From NCBI GenBank assembly GCA_964499015.1, contig CAZCJA010000014.1:1-38381 (forward strand): a stretch of 38,381 bases of DNA, in the 5' to 3' direction. This document shows, piece after piece, positions 30,715 to 38,381 of the stretch. The notes below the pieces were generated by a model. It ran no database searches, was not told where the DNA came from, and saw only the letters and a program-made list of their open reading frames with translations. Source of the stretch: CAZCJA01 sp964499015 (GTDB lineage: Bacteria; Elusimicrobiota; Elusimicrobia; F11). Positions within the stretch are counted from its first letter, which is position 1, and the number at the start of each line of letters is the position of its first letter. The position numbers were made by a program, and so were the translations under genes.

Positions 30715-33441
30715 ATGGAAGAACTGGCCAAAACATACGATCCAACCAACGTTGAATCCCGCTGGTACGAGGAGTGGGAGAAAAACGGCTATTTCCAACC
30801 CGCCTCCACCGGCGAGTCGTACACAATTGTCATTCCGCCGCCAAACGTGACCGGGTCCCTGCATATGGGCCACGCGCTGAACTCCACTCTTCAAGACGCT
30901 CTTATCCGCTATCACAAAATGAAAGGCGACGCGGCGTTGTGGGTGCCGGGTACCGATCATGGCGGCATCGCCACGCAGAACGTGGTGGAAAAACTTCTTA
31001 AGACCGAACGCATGACGCGGCAGGATTTGGGCCGTGAAAAATTTGTCGAGCGCATGTGGGCCTGGCGCAAGGAAGCCGGCGACACCATTCTTATGCAGCT
31101 GCGTAAATTGGGCGCCACGCTCGAGTGGTCGCGCACCCGCTTCACCATGGACGAGGTGTGTTCCAAAGCCGTGCGCCACGCGTTCGTTGATCTCTACAAT
31201 AAAAAACTCCTGTACCGCGGTTTTCGCCTGGTGAATTGGTGCCCGCGCTGCCACACCGCGCTGGCCGACATCGAAGTGGAACACAAAGATGTGAAGGGCC
31301 ATCTCTGGCACATCAAGTATCCGCTGGTGGAGCGCCGCAAAGAAAAACGCGCTGCCGCAAAGAAGAAACCCGCAGCGCCCTCTCTCTATGACGCCGGCTA
31401 TTTAATCGTCGCCACCACGCGTCCCGAAACATTGCTCGGCGATACCGCTGTGGCCGTCCATCCGAAAGACAAACGCTACAAAGGGGTGGTGGGCGGAAAA
31501 GTGAAGCTGCCGCTCACCGATCGCGAGATCCCGGTGATTGCGGACGACGTGATCGATAAATCCTTTGGTTCCGGCGCGGTGAAGGTGACGCCGTCCCACG
31601 ACCCGACCGACTTTGAAATCGGCGCGCGCCATAAATTGCCGCACATCACAGTGATCGGCTTCGATGGAAAAATGACGGAGGCCGCTGGCCCGGTGTTTGC
31701 CGGCGTGGATCGCTTTGAGGCGCGCAAAAAAGCCGTCGAAGAATTGGAGAAGCTCGGGCTTTTGGAAAAAGTGGAAGATCACAACCTCGCGGTGTCCGTT
31801 TGCTACCGCTGCGACCAGGTGATCGAGCCGCTTGAATCCGAACAGTGGTTTTTGTCGATGAAGCAGATGTCGAAGAAGGCGCTCGACGCCAGCAAGAAAG
31901 GCAAAGTGAAGATCGTGCCGGAAAGCTGGGAAAGCCCGTATCGCTTGTGGCTGAAGAACCTGCGCGACTGGTGCGTGTCCCGCCAAATTTGGTGGGGCCA
32001 TCGCATTCCCGCGTGGTACTGCAAGTCCAAGAAAACCTGCCCGCCGGTCGTTTCTCTGGAAGATCCGACGTCGTGCCCGACGTGCAAAGGCACGCAGTTG
32101 GAACAGGACCCGGATGTGCTCGACACGTGGTTCTCGTCCGCGCTCTGGCCGATGTCCGTGTTCAAATGGCCCGCCACGGCGGGCAAGCCGGAGTCCGTGG
32201 ACTTGGAACGTTTTTACCCGACTTCAACCCTCGTCACCGGTCACGAAATTCTTTATTTGTGGGTGGCCCGCATGGTCATGTTCGGCCTGGAATTCATGGG
32301 GAAAGTGCCGTTCTCTCATGTGCTTATTCACGGCATCGTGCGCGATAAGCAGGGCCGCAAGATGTCGAAGTCCCTCGGTAACGTGATTGATCCGCTGGAT
32401 TTGATCAAAGAATTCGGCGCGGACGCGGTGCGTTTCTCGCTCGCGCAATCCGCAGCGCCCGGCCGCGACATGCAGATCTCCAAAGAAAACTTTGTCATGA
32501 CCCGCAATTTCTCCAACAAGGTCTGGAACGCCACGCGCTTCTCACTGATGAATTTGGCCGGCATGACCAGCATCCCGCCGCGCGAAACGTGGGAGAAGGG
32601 CATGGAGCTGGCCGATCAATGGATCCTGCACCGTTATAACGAAGTCATCCGCGAAACCAGCAGCGCGATGGAATCCATGGACATGGACGCCGCATCGCGC
32701 GGTTTGTACGACTTTTTCTGGGGGGATTTGTGTGATTGGTATTTGGAAATGGCCAAGCCGCGTCTTTTGGGCGATAACCCCAGCGCCGCCGCCCGGGCAA
32801 CCTTGGCCACGGTGCTCGAAGGCACGCTGCGCCTGCTCCATCCGTTCATGCCGTTCATCACCGAAGAGCTGTGGCAGAAAATTCCCAAGCCGCACGGCGA
32901 AATCGCCCAACACTTAATGGCCGCATCCTGGCCGCAGGCCGTGAAATCGTGGGACAATAAGTCCGCGTTCGGCCGCATGAAAGTTTTGCAGGAAATGGTG
33001 ACCAAATTGCGAGCGATCCGCTCGGAAATGGGCATTCCCGTGACGCAGCCGATCGACGTTATGGTGAAATCATCCGACACTGAAACCGTGAAGCTGATCG
33101 AAGCGCAGAAAATTATTTTGCAGTCGCTGAACAGCCGGGTGGGGAATTTGAACGTGGACGCCAACGCAGCGCGCCCCAAAGCCTCGGCATCGGCCGTGAT
33201 TCCGGGGGCGGACCTTTATGTGCCGCTGGAAGGATTAATCGATTTTGGAAAAGAAAAGGCACGCCTCGAGAAAGAACTGCTTACGGTGAAAGAAGACACC
33301 GATCGCATGAGTAAGAAGCTTGCCAATCAGGATTTTGTGACGCACGCTCCGAAAGAAGAGATTGAGAAGGCTCAAACCCGCCTCAAAGAATCGAAAGAGC
33401 GGGCCACCCGCCTCGAACAAAACATCAAAGCGCTGAGCTAG
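30715..33441 (+). CDS. valS: Valyl-tRNA synthetase
   Basis: Class I synthetase that charges tRNA-Val and edits misactivated threonine. The 908 residues are normal for bacteria. The ATP-site HMGH lies at 50-53 within 'PPPNVTGSLHMGHAL'. The CP1 editing domain includes 'ATTRPETLLGDTAVAVHP'. KMSKS lies at 549-553, then an anticodon-binding helical domain ('WILHRYNEVIRETSSAMESM') and the C-terminal coiled-coil arm ('EKARLEKELLTVKEDTDRMS') typical of ValRS. A Lys/Ala-rich insertion (KEKRAAAKKKPAAP, near residue 205) stands before the editing domain. The ATG fits the family start MEELAKTYDP, but no free Shine-Dalgarno is visible because the G-run upstream is in a stem. Confidence 0.98.
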   Translation: MEELAKTYDPTNVESRWYEEWEKNGYFQPASTGESYTIVIPPPNVTGSLHMGHALNSTLQDALIRYHKMKGDAALWVPGTDHGGIATQNVVEKLLKTERMTRQDLGREKFVERMWAWRKEAGDTILMQLRKLGATLEWSRTRFTMDEVCSKAVRHAFVDLYNKKLLYRGFRLVNWCPRCHTALADIEVEHKDVKGHLWHIKYPLVERRKEKRAAAKKKPAAPSLYDAGYLIVATTRPETLLGDTAVAVHPKDKRYKGVVGGKVKLPLTDREIPVIADDVIDKSFGSGAVKVTPSHDPTDFEIGARHKLPHITVIGFDGKMTEAAGPVFAGVDRFEARKKAVEELEKLGLLEKVEDHNLAVSVCYRCDQVIEPLESEQWFLSMKQMSKKALDASKKGKVKIVPESWESPYRLWLKNLRDWCVSRQIWWGHRIPAWYCKSKKTCPPVVSLEDPTSCPTCKGTQLEQDPDVLDTWFSSALWPMSVFKWPATAGKPESVDLERFYPTSTLVTGHEILYLWVARMVMFGLEFMGKVPFSHVLIHGIVRDKQGRKMSKSLGNVIDPLDLIKEFGADAVRFSLAQSAAPGRDMQISKENFVMTRNFSNKVWNATRFSLMNLAGMTSIPPRETWEKGMELADQWILHRYNEVIRETSSAMESMDMDAASRGLYDFFWGDLCDWYLEMAKPRLLGDNPSAAARATLATVLEGTLRLLHPFMPFITEELWQKIPKPHGEIAQHLMAASWPQAVKSWDNKSAFGRMKVLQEMVTKLRAIRSEMGIPVTQPIDVMVKSSDTETVKLIEAQKIILQSLNSRVGNLNVDANAARPKASASAVIPGADLYVPLEGLIDFGKEKARLEKELLTVKEDTDRMSKKLANQDFVTHAPKEEIEKAQTRLKESKERATRLEQNIKALS

Positions 33442-33492
33442 TTTGCGCTTGGCGTTCCTCGGTCTTATCCTCAATAATCCATAAAAGAAGCC

Positions 33493-33541
33493 TTGCAAGT
33501 CATGCATCTGCGCCCTAAACTTCAAGTAAGAAGCTGAAGTT
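33493..33541 (+). promoter_or_regulatory. Candidate promoter and inverted repeat before the MerR-receiver gene
   Basis: TTGCAA (33493-33498), a 17-base spacer and TAAACT (33516-33521). Overlapping the -10 box and the predicted start is the inverted repeat AACTTCA (33518-33524) / TGAAGTT (33535-33541). A regulator bound there would be well placed for autoregulation. Confidence 0.35.
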
Positions 33542-33558
33542 AAAAAGGCGCGTAAAAC

Positions 33559-34194
33559 ATGACCAAAAAACGATCCGATCTCCTCAAAATAAGCGAAATG
33601 GCCGAGAAGGCCGACGTCCTGGTTTCGACCATCCGTTACTACACGGACATCGGCCTGCTCAAGACAGCCATGACCACCGAAGGCGGCCACCGCCTTTATG
33701 AGGAAGCGCCCACCATGGAACGTCTGTCCAAAGTGAAGCGTCTCGTGGCAAAAGGCTTGACCCTGCCCGAGATTCAGGCTCAAATCGAGCAGGAACTGGT
33801 CAATAAAAAGATCCTTGTGGTGGACGACGAGCCCGAGATCGTCGATTTCATTAAAGACCTTTTGGCCGATACCATCCCGCATCAGCTCGAGACCGCGATG
33901 GACGGTTTCTCCGCGGGGCGTTTGGTCCACACGTTCATGCCGGATTTGGTCATTTTGGACCTGCTTTTGCCCGGTGTCGACGGCTTCCAGGTCTGCAAAA
34001 TGATCCGCGACGACGCGGAAACCAAGCACACCAAAATTTTGGCCGTCACCGGTTATGACTCGGCCGACATCAAGAAAAAAATCATCGATTCCGGCGCCGA
34101 TGATTACCTCGGCAAGCCCCTCGACTACACACAGACTCTGGAAAAAATTAGTAAGCTCCTCGGCGTTACCGTCGGAAGACCCATAAAAAAATAG
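33559..34194 (+). CDS. MerR-type HTH fused to a CheY-like receiver domain
   Basis: 211 residues. An N-terminal MerR winged helix (about 8-75) shows 'LLKISEMAEKADVLVSTIRY', 'YTDIGLLK' and 'GGHRLYEEAPTMERLSKVKR'. It is followed without a long dimerisation helix by a receiver domain (about 84-205) with Asp89-Asp90, phospho-acceptor Asp134 (VILDLLLPG), Thr164 and Lys186 (GKPLD). All catalytic residues are present, so it should accept a phosphate. The order DNA-binding then receiver is the reverse of ordinary response regulators. Phosphorylation would presumably control dimerisation on the promoter. No histidine kinase gene is adjacent. The next gene, a membrane GAF protein 18 bases downstream, is probably co-transcribed. 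Confidence 0.92.
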   Translation: MTKKRSDLLKISEMAEKADVLVSTIRYYTDIGLLKTAMTTEGGHRLYEEAPTMERLSKVKRLVAKGLTLPEIQAQIEQELVNKKILVVDDEPEIVDFIKDLLADTIPHQLETAMDGFSAGRLVHTFMPDLVILDLLLPGVDGFQVCKMIRDDAETKHTKILAVTGYDSADIKKKIIDSGADDYLGKPLDYTQTLEKISKLLGVTVGRPIKK

Positions 34195-34212
34195 ACGCAC
34201 CGAGGCCCCGCG

Positions 34213-35121
34213 TTGACCAATTATGCGCTCCGTATCCAAGCGGATAACCGTTTCCGTTTTTGGATTTCCAGCTTCACTTTTCTGATCAGCGTCCTGCTGG
34301 TCGCCGGCAATTCATCCACCAAGCTTCTGCTGACTCTCGCGCTTTTTCTGTCGTACACCGTTTTTTACGGGCTCGCTCATTACGCGTCGCGGCAGTCGTC
34401 TCAGGGGCCGTTCCTGCATTTTGTCCTGATCGCAATTGACTGTTTTACCATCACGTCAATCATCCATCTCACCGGCGGGATTCAAAGCCCGTTGTATGTT
34501 TTGTATTTGACGGTCCTCGGCGTCAGCTTGTATCGCCGCGATTTGGGGACTTTCGTGTTCACGGCGACCTTGTCGCTTTTTCTGTACGCGGGTCTTTTGA
34601 TCACTCGGTCCGCAGCGGAGAGAACGTCGAACCTGCACATCGGCGGGCAGCTGATCCTCATCGGCATGTTGATCGGGGTTTTGTACGTTCTTTTGGTCAC
34701 GCTGTTAAGGGAGCAGGATGCTGGCGACCGCCTGGTGTCGCGGGCGAAAGCCATGGCGCAGATTTCGGATATTCTAAGCGGATCGTTGTCCAACTCGGGC
34801 GAGTGGGTGAAGAACGTTTCCGAATTGATTAATCGCGAGGTCGGGCCCGACGGCCTCGAATGCCGCATCATCGCGCACAAAGGCGATCAGCAGTTCATGC
34901 CGCCGTCGGTCAGCAAGATGGGAACGCACATTCCTATTCTGGTCGGCGAGTGTATTTTTGGGGCGCTTATCGTGACGCGCGATGAAAAAACACCATTCAC
35001 GCCGCAAGATCACGATTTCTTTTCGTCAATTGCCCGTTCGCTGGGGCTTTCTCTCCACCGCGCGAAACTGTGGGAGGATTCTCAGGCGCATGCTTTAGCG
35101 CGCGGCGTGATGGGTGATTAG
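34213..35121 (+). CDS. Six-helix membrane sensor with GAF-like domain, no kinase
   Basis: 302 residues. Six predicted transmembrane helices (about 16-31, 37-58, 67-86, 92-107, 112-130 and 145-165) with the loop 'TGGIQSPLYVLYL' between helices three and four, a pattern seen in the membrane part of PilS/NtrB-like histidine kinases. A cytoplasmic linker leads to a short GAF-like domain (about 185-285; 'HIPILVGECIFGALIVTRDE', 'DFFSSIARSLGLSLHRAKLW'). The protein then stops where a histidine kinase core would begin. The TTG start is supported by GAGG seven bases upstream. It follows the MerR-receiver gene and converges with the glycosidase gene, overlapping it by 27 bases. It could be a kinase remnant or a regulator that recruits a kinase. 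Confidence 0.8.
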   Translation: MTNYALRIQADNRFRFWISSFTFLISVLLVAGNSSTKLLLTLALFLSYTVFYGLAHYASRQSSQGPFLHFVLIAIDCFTITSIIHLTGGIQSPLYVLYLTVLGVSLYRRDLGTFVFTATLSLFLYAGLLITRSAAERTSNLHIGGQLILIGMLIGVLYVLLVTLLREQDAGDRLVSRAKAMAQISDILSGSLSNSGEWVKNVSELINREVGPDGLECRIIAHKGDQQFMPPSVSKMGTHIPILVGECIFGALIVTRDEKTPFTPQDHDFFSSIARSLGLSLHRAKLWEDSQAHALARGVMGD

Positions 35122-36090
35122 GTTTTTTAAGGCGAAGTAGGCGGGTTTCGGACTCAAATCATGCCGGACGATGCCCAAATGGTCGGTGGCGTCTTTAAAC
35201 ATTCCGTCGGTGTCACGGTAAAACGCCCAAAATAATTTTTCAATCCGCGGGTGCTGTTTCATCAGCGCGTAAACTTTCTTCAACCATTCCGCCTGTTCTT
35301 CCTCATTCTCGGCCTCGCCTTCGAACCATGTGGTCTGCGTCTTCATTTTTCCCTTGGGAACGCCCGGGCAACCGATTTCCGTGATCCAAATCTTTTTTTC
35401 CTTATCTCCATGTTTGTTCATGATCGCTTCGAGCGTTTTCATAAGCTCGTCGAATATTTCCGGCGCGTCCGGCTTTTTCGGATTGATGAACGGATGAATG
35501 TTCAGGATGTCGAACGCGTTCTTGCCCGCTTCGCGGTAAAGATTTTCCACGTCCTCGGTGATGGCGGCCGTTAGTCCGCCGTTTAAAACGATGGACGACG
35601 GATCGGCCTTTTTTACGGCCGCGTAGGTTTTTTTCAGTAATGACGCGTACAATTTGAGCCCGTCCTTGGGACCCGACCAGTACACCGGGTGATTGGGTTC
35701 GTTCCAGACTTCCCAATGCTTAATCCATCCTTTGTAACGGCTCACCGTGGCCGCAGCGTACGCGGCGAAATCGTCGAAGGAATCGGGCGGATTGCTCCAC
35801 ACTTCTTTTCCGTCGATTTTATAGTCCTTGTTGTAGTTGAACAGTCCGAGCACGCGGATGTTCTTCTTCTCCAATCCCTCGATGATGTGGTCATAATGGG
35901 AAAAATCGAATTTGCCCGGGCCCGCATAAAGATCGGACCAGAGAATGTCCATGCGGATATGGGAGATGCCCAGGTCGCTTAATTGATCGATGGATTTTTT
36001 TAGCGTGGGTTTGTCGAAATGATGGTTATTCCAAATATGGTTCCAGTGAATGAAGGCGAGAAGGCCAAATGGGTCGGTCTTCACTCTCAT
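35095..36090 (-). CDS. Clan GH-A glycoside hydrolase (GH39/GH5-like TIM barrel)
   Basis: 331 residues forming one (beta/alpha)8 barrel. The acid/base Glu is E131 in 'WEVWNEPN' (Asn-Glu pair after strand four) and the nucleophile is E238 in 'IWITEIGCPG' after strand seven, so a retaining glycosidase is expected. 'ISHIRMDILWSDLYAGPGKF' and 'FDILNIHPFINPKKPD' are the usual strand-end motifs of the GH39/GH5-like group. There is no signal peptide, so it acts in the cytoplasm, or is exported by an unseen route. The substrate cannot be told. Its ATG overlaps the thiO stop by four bases, so it is translated with thiO. The 3' end overlaps the convergent membrane GAF gene. Confidence 0.85.
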   Translation of the reverse strand: MRVKTDPFGLLAFIHWNHIWNNHHFDKPTLKKSIDQLSDLGISHIRMDILWSDLYAGPGKFDFSHYDHIIEGLEKKNIRVLGLFNYNKDYKIDGKEVWSNPPDSFDDFAAYAAATVSRYKGWIKHWEVWNEPNHPVYWSGPKDGLKLYASLLKKTYAAVKKADPSSIVLNGGLTAAITEDVENLYREAGKNAFDILNIHPFINPKKPDAPEIFDELMKTLEAIMNKHGDKEKKIWITEIGCPGVPKGKMKTQTTWFEGEAENEEEQAEWLKKVYALMKQHPRIEKLFWAFYRDTDGMFKDATDHLGIVRHDLSPKPAYFALKNLITHHAAR

Positions 36091-37211
36091 GACTCGGCCG
36101 CTACGGAAAAGCGGTCCGGGCGGAACGGGGCGATGTCAATGGACGCCTGGTTTTTAACGATCAGTTCGGAGACCACTCGCCCGGTGATCGGTGCGAGAAG
36201 GATACCGTTGCGGAAGTGGCCGGTCGCCACCACCAGATTCTCAAATTCGGGAAATTTGCCGAGAAAGGGAAGATCGTCTGGTGAGCCCGGGCGCAATCCG
36301 GCGATGGTTAGCGGACGCAGCGCCGCTTTGGCCAGTGACGGAACAAGCTGGATCGCGCGGCCAGCCAGATCGCGGCGCGTTTCTTCAGAAGCCGCGGTGT
36401 TGAAACCCACTTTCTCAACGGTCGAACCGGCGAGGGTGTATCCGTCTTGTTTTGGGGCGATATAGCCGCGGGTGCGCGTGTATACCGGCATGGGAACGGG
36501 ACGCCTGGGCGTGTCGAACACGGCGAGCTGGCCTTTGACCGGTTCAACGCCGCATTTAAGTCCCAGCGGCGCGAGAATCTCGTCGCTCCAGGCGCCGGCG
36601 GCCACAATGATATGAGGCGCGCTGAAATTTTCATTGGGGGTTTCGACGACGATGCGCTGCCCGTCGCGCTTTAACTGCAGCGCCCGCAAATCCTCAATCA
36701 ACTTCGCGCCGTGGATGATCGCACACTTCATCAGTCCGCGCAAAAACCGTTCGCCGCTGACTTGCCCGTCTTCCTCGAAAAATGCGCCGCCCAAAATCGA
36801 ATCGTTCAGTTCCGGTACCATTTCGTTGAGCGGTGTCGCGTCAACCCAGCGGCCGCGCAGTCCCAAATCGTTTTGGCGCTTCACTTCGGTTTTGAGAGCG
36901 CTGACGTCGGTGTCGCTCAGCGCCAACTGGACGATGCCGCACGGTTCGTATTGAATGTCGATCGCCGAGGTTTCCTTTATTTCTTTGGCGAGAGGGCGGA
37001 ACATCGGGCGGCTGGCTTTGGCGATGGAATAGAACGGTTCATTGCGGAATGCGTCGATCTGAAATTCGAGAAGGGCCGCGCTGGCGCCGGAGGCGCCGGC
37101 ACCGAGGTGCGCTTTCTCCAGAACGGCCACGTTGAGCCCGGCTTTGGCCAATTCGAAGGCGGATGCGGCCGCAACAACGCCTCCCCCGATGATGATGACG
37201 TCGTAAGACAT
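36087..37211 (-). CDS. thiO: Glycine oxidase-like FAD-dependent oxidoreductase (DAO family)
   Basis: 374 residues of the D-amino-acid oxidase family. The N-terminal FAD motif is 'IIIGGGVVAAASAFELAKAG', with Ala where the third Gly of GxGxxG normally stands, then 'VLEKAHLGAGASGASAALL'. 'VKGQLAVF' and 'GYIAPKQDGYTLAGSTVE' lie in the substrate domain. The C-terminal 'GLRPGSPDDLPFLG' and 'GHFRNGILLAPITG' are characteristic of ThiO, which oxidises glycine to iminoglycine for the thiazole of thiamine. thiS and thiG are not in the window, so a different amine substrate is possible. AGAGG five bases before the ATG sets the start. It is 15 bases downstream of mnmA and overlaps the glycosidase gene. 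Confidence 0.85.
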   Translation of the reverse strand: MSYDVIIIGGGVVAAASAFELAKAGLNVAVLEKAHLGAGASGASAALLEFQIDAFRNEPFYSIAKASRPMFRPLAKEIKETSAIDIQYEPCGIVQLALSDTDVSALKTEVKRQNDLGLRGRWVDATPLNEMVPELNDSILGGAFFEEDGQVSGERFLRGLMKCAIIHGAKLIEDLRALQLKRDGQRIVVETPNENFSAPHIIVAAGAWSDEILAPLGLKCGVEPVKGQLAVFDTPRRPVPMPVYTRTRGYIAPKQDGYTLAGSTVEKVGFNTAASEETRRDLAGRAIQLVPSLAKAALRPLTIAGLRPGSPDDLPFLGKFPEFENLVVATGHFRNGILLAPITGRVVSELIVKNQASIDIAPFRPDRFSVAAES

Positions 37212-37226
37212 GGGAACCTCTTGGGG

Positions 37227-38345
37227 CTAGTTTTCCGCGCGGACGATTTTTCCGCCGCCGATCACTTCGCGTGCGCCGATTTTATCATCAAAGCGGTAAA
37301 AAACGGCGGCTTGTCCCGGGGTGACGGCGCGCTGTGGGGTGTCAAAGCGGACCTCGACATTCTCACCCTGAACGCGGACCGTCGCCGGCGCGGGTTCATG
37401 TTTGTAGCGAATTTTCACCAGGGCGGAAAATTCCGTGTCCGGCGGCGCTCCGTAAATCCAATTTAAATCGTTGGCCGCTAGCCCTTTTGAACAGCCTTCG
37501 TCGTCGCGTCCGACAACGACCGTGTTGGTGGCCGCCTCGAGCCGCGTCACGTACATCGGCACGTTGGACTGAATGTTTAATCCTTTGCGTTGGCCGACGG
37601 TGAAAAAAGCGACGCCGTCATGCAGGCCAAGGATTTTGCCGGAGGTGTCTTTGATGTAGCCCTGGCGCGTTGTGGCCGGAGCATCGGCGGCGCGAATATT
37701 AATTTTGCCTTTGATGAACGATCGGTAGTCCTTGTTCGGCACAAAGCAGATTTCCTGGCTGTCTTCCTTGTCCCAGTTGGGCAAGTCAAATTTTTTAGCG
37801 AGCTCACGGATCTCGCTCTTGGGCTTGTCTCCGACGGGAAAAAGGGTTTCAGCAAGGCCATGTTGGGTCGCGTTGTAGAGAACGTACGACTGGTCTTTAC
37901 CCGGGTCCACCGCTTCGAAAAGACGAAACCGCGATGCGCCGTCGGTGGACTCCACGACGCGCGCGTAGTGGCCGGTAGCCAAGTGGGTCGCGCCGAGCGA
38001 TTGGGCGAACTGTTTAAGTTTGTCGAACTTGATGTGGCGGTTGCAGGCGAGGCAGGGGTTCGGAGTCTCGCCGGCGACGTAGGAGTTAACAAAGTAATTC
38101 ACGACGCTTTCGTTGAAATCGTTTGCGTAGTCGAGCACGTAGTGGGGAACGCCGGCTTTTTCGGCGGAGCGTTTGGCGACGGAAATATCATCGGGCGAGC
38201 CGCAGCAGCCAAAGCCCATTCCGCCCCGCGGCAGCAGCCGCAGCGTCACGCCGGTGACGTCATGTCCTTGCGATGCGAGAAGCGCGGCCGCGACGGAGGA
38301 ATCGACCCCGCCGGACATCGCGACGATAACTTTTTTCTTAAGCAT
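37227..38345 (-). CDS. mnmA: tRNA-specific 2-thiouridylase MnmA
   Basis: Adds sulfur to U34 of tRNA for Lys, Glu and Gln, using ATP and a sulfur relay. The 372 residues match the family. The PP-loop SGGVDSS lies at 11-17. 'GETPNPCLACNRHIKFDKL' carries the catalytic C101 and an extra C98; the second catalytic cysteine is C200 in EICFVP. 'HLATGHYARV' and 'DQSYVLYN' are also conserved. The Cys-x2-Cys and the N-terminal GCCGSPDD resemble MnmA proteins outside the E. coli type, some of which are proposed to hold an Fe-S cluster. The ATG overlaps the end of the upstream reading frame by eight bases, suggesting coupling to a sulfur-donor gene. Confidence 0.97.
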   Translation of the reverse strand: MLKKKVIVAMSGGVDSSVAAALLASQGHDVTGVTLRLLPRGGMGFGCCGSPDDISVAKRSAEKAGVPHYVLDYANDFNESVVNYFVNSYVAGETPNPCLACNRHIKFDKLKQFAQSLGATHLATGHYARVVESTDGASRFRLFEAVDPGKDQSYVLYNATQHGLAETLFPVGDKPKSEIRELAKKFDLPNWDKEDSQEICFVPNKDYRSFIKGKINIRAADAPATTRQGYIKDTSGKILGLHDGVAFFTVGQRKGLNIQSNVPMYVTRLEAATNTVVVGRDDEGCSKGLAANDLNWIYGAPPDTEFSALVKIRYKHEPAPATVRVQGENVEVRFDTPQRAVTPGQAAVFYRFDDKIGAREVIGGGKIVRAEN

Positions 38346-38381
38346 GGGTTTTTAAGGCGTGATTGAGTGCTTCAACGGCTA
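38338..38381 (-). CDS. C-terminal end of an upstream gene (possibly a cysteine desulfurase), partial
   Basis: On the minus strand the frame enters from the right edge and reads AVEALNHALKTHA before a TAA that overlaps the mnmA start by eight bases. A short amphipathic helix ending at an overlap stop is typical of a real gene end in this tightly packed genome. mnmA is often preceded by a NifS/IscS-type cysteine desulfurase, whose last helix has this kind of sequence, but thirteen residues cannot prove it. Confidence 0.35.
   Translation of the reverse strand, partial: AVEALNHALKTHA

Noticed and set aside
33442..33558. Extra gene in the valS to MerR-receiver interval
   Set aside because: Only 117 bases without a credible start and frame; it holds the promoter and inverted repeat already listed.
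1..38381. CRISPR arrays, insertion sequences, prophage, tRNA or rRNA genes
   Set aside because: No regularly spaced repeats, transposase or integrase motifs, or RNA gene sequences were found on reading both strands.

Overview
The window is a gene-dense, fairly GC-rich stretch of chromosome from a diderm (Gram-negative type) bacterium. Evidence for an outer membrane is the Pal / CpoB-like / TolB cluster with two lipoprotein signals. A run of ten Ns inside addB points to a draft or metagenome assembly. The mix (CHASE2 Ser/Thr kinase, bactofilin with an M23 peptidase, many stand-alone sensory domains) suggests a little-studied lineage such as Elusimicrobiota, Omnitrophota or a deltaproteobacteria-like group. 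No rRNA or tRNA gene is present, so the phylum is a guess. I saw no insertion sequence, phage gene or CRISPR array. Apart from overlapping gene ends there is no gene-free stretch over 300 bases.

Layout. (1) 1-5002: a cyclic-nucleotide-binding (CNB) protein runs off the left edge on the minus strand. Divergent from it are a Crp/Fnr regulator, hisS, a GAF-PAS protein without output domain, nadB and a small unknown ORF. (2) 5113-12847, plus strand: uvrA, then pal, a CpoB-like gene and tolB from a promoter inside the uvrA end, then argF, a gamma-class carbonic anhydrase, cutA and maf packed with 1-31 base overlaps. (3) 12830-20658, minus strand: a signalling and envelope cluster read as coiled-coil protein, CNB protein, CHASE2-Ser/Thr kinase, PP2C phosphatase, twin-FHA protein, membrane-anchored M23 peptidase, bactofilin and a SurA_N-like membrane-anchored chaperone. 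(4) 20778-26604: addB (broken by the assembly gap) and addA, which encode a helicase-nuclease for double-strand break repair. (5) 26572-33441: a small convergent coiled-coil ORF, a class I glutamine amidotransferase, era, groES-groEL with an intricate leader, and valS. (6) 33559-35121: a MerR-receiver fusion and a six-helix membrane GAF protein with no kinase. (7) 35095-38381, minus strand: the tail of an upstream gene, mnmA, thiO and a clan GH-A glycoside hydrolase, tightly coupled.

Most genes are housekeeping. The parts that may be new are the kinase/phosphatase/FHA cluster joined to the bactofilin-M23 morphogenesis pair, and the MerR-receiver plus membrane-GAF pair. Several genes with no Shine-Dalgarno sequence have a -10-like hexamer only 5-11 bases before the start codon, which would give leaderless mRNAs. 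Many sensory modules lack an output domain, so signalling in this organism probably relies on proteins acting in trans.
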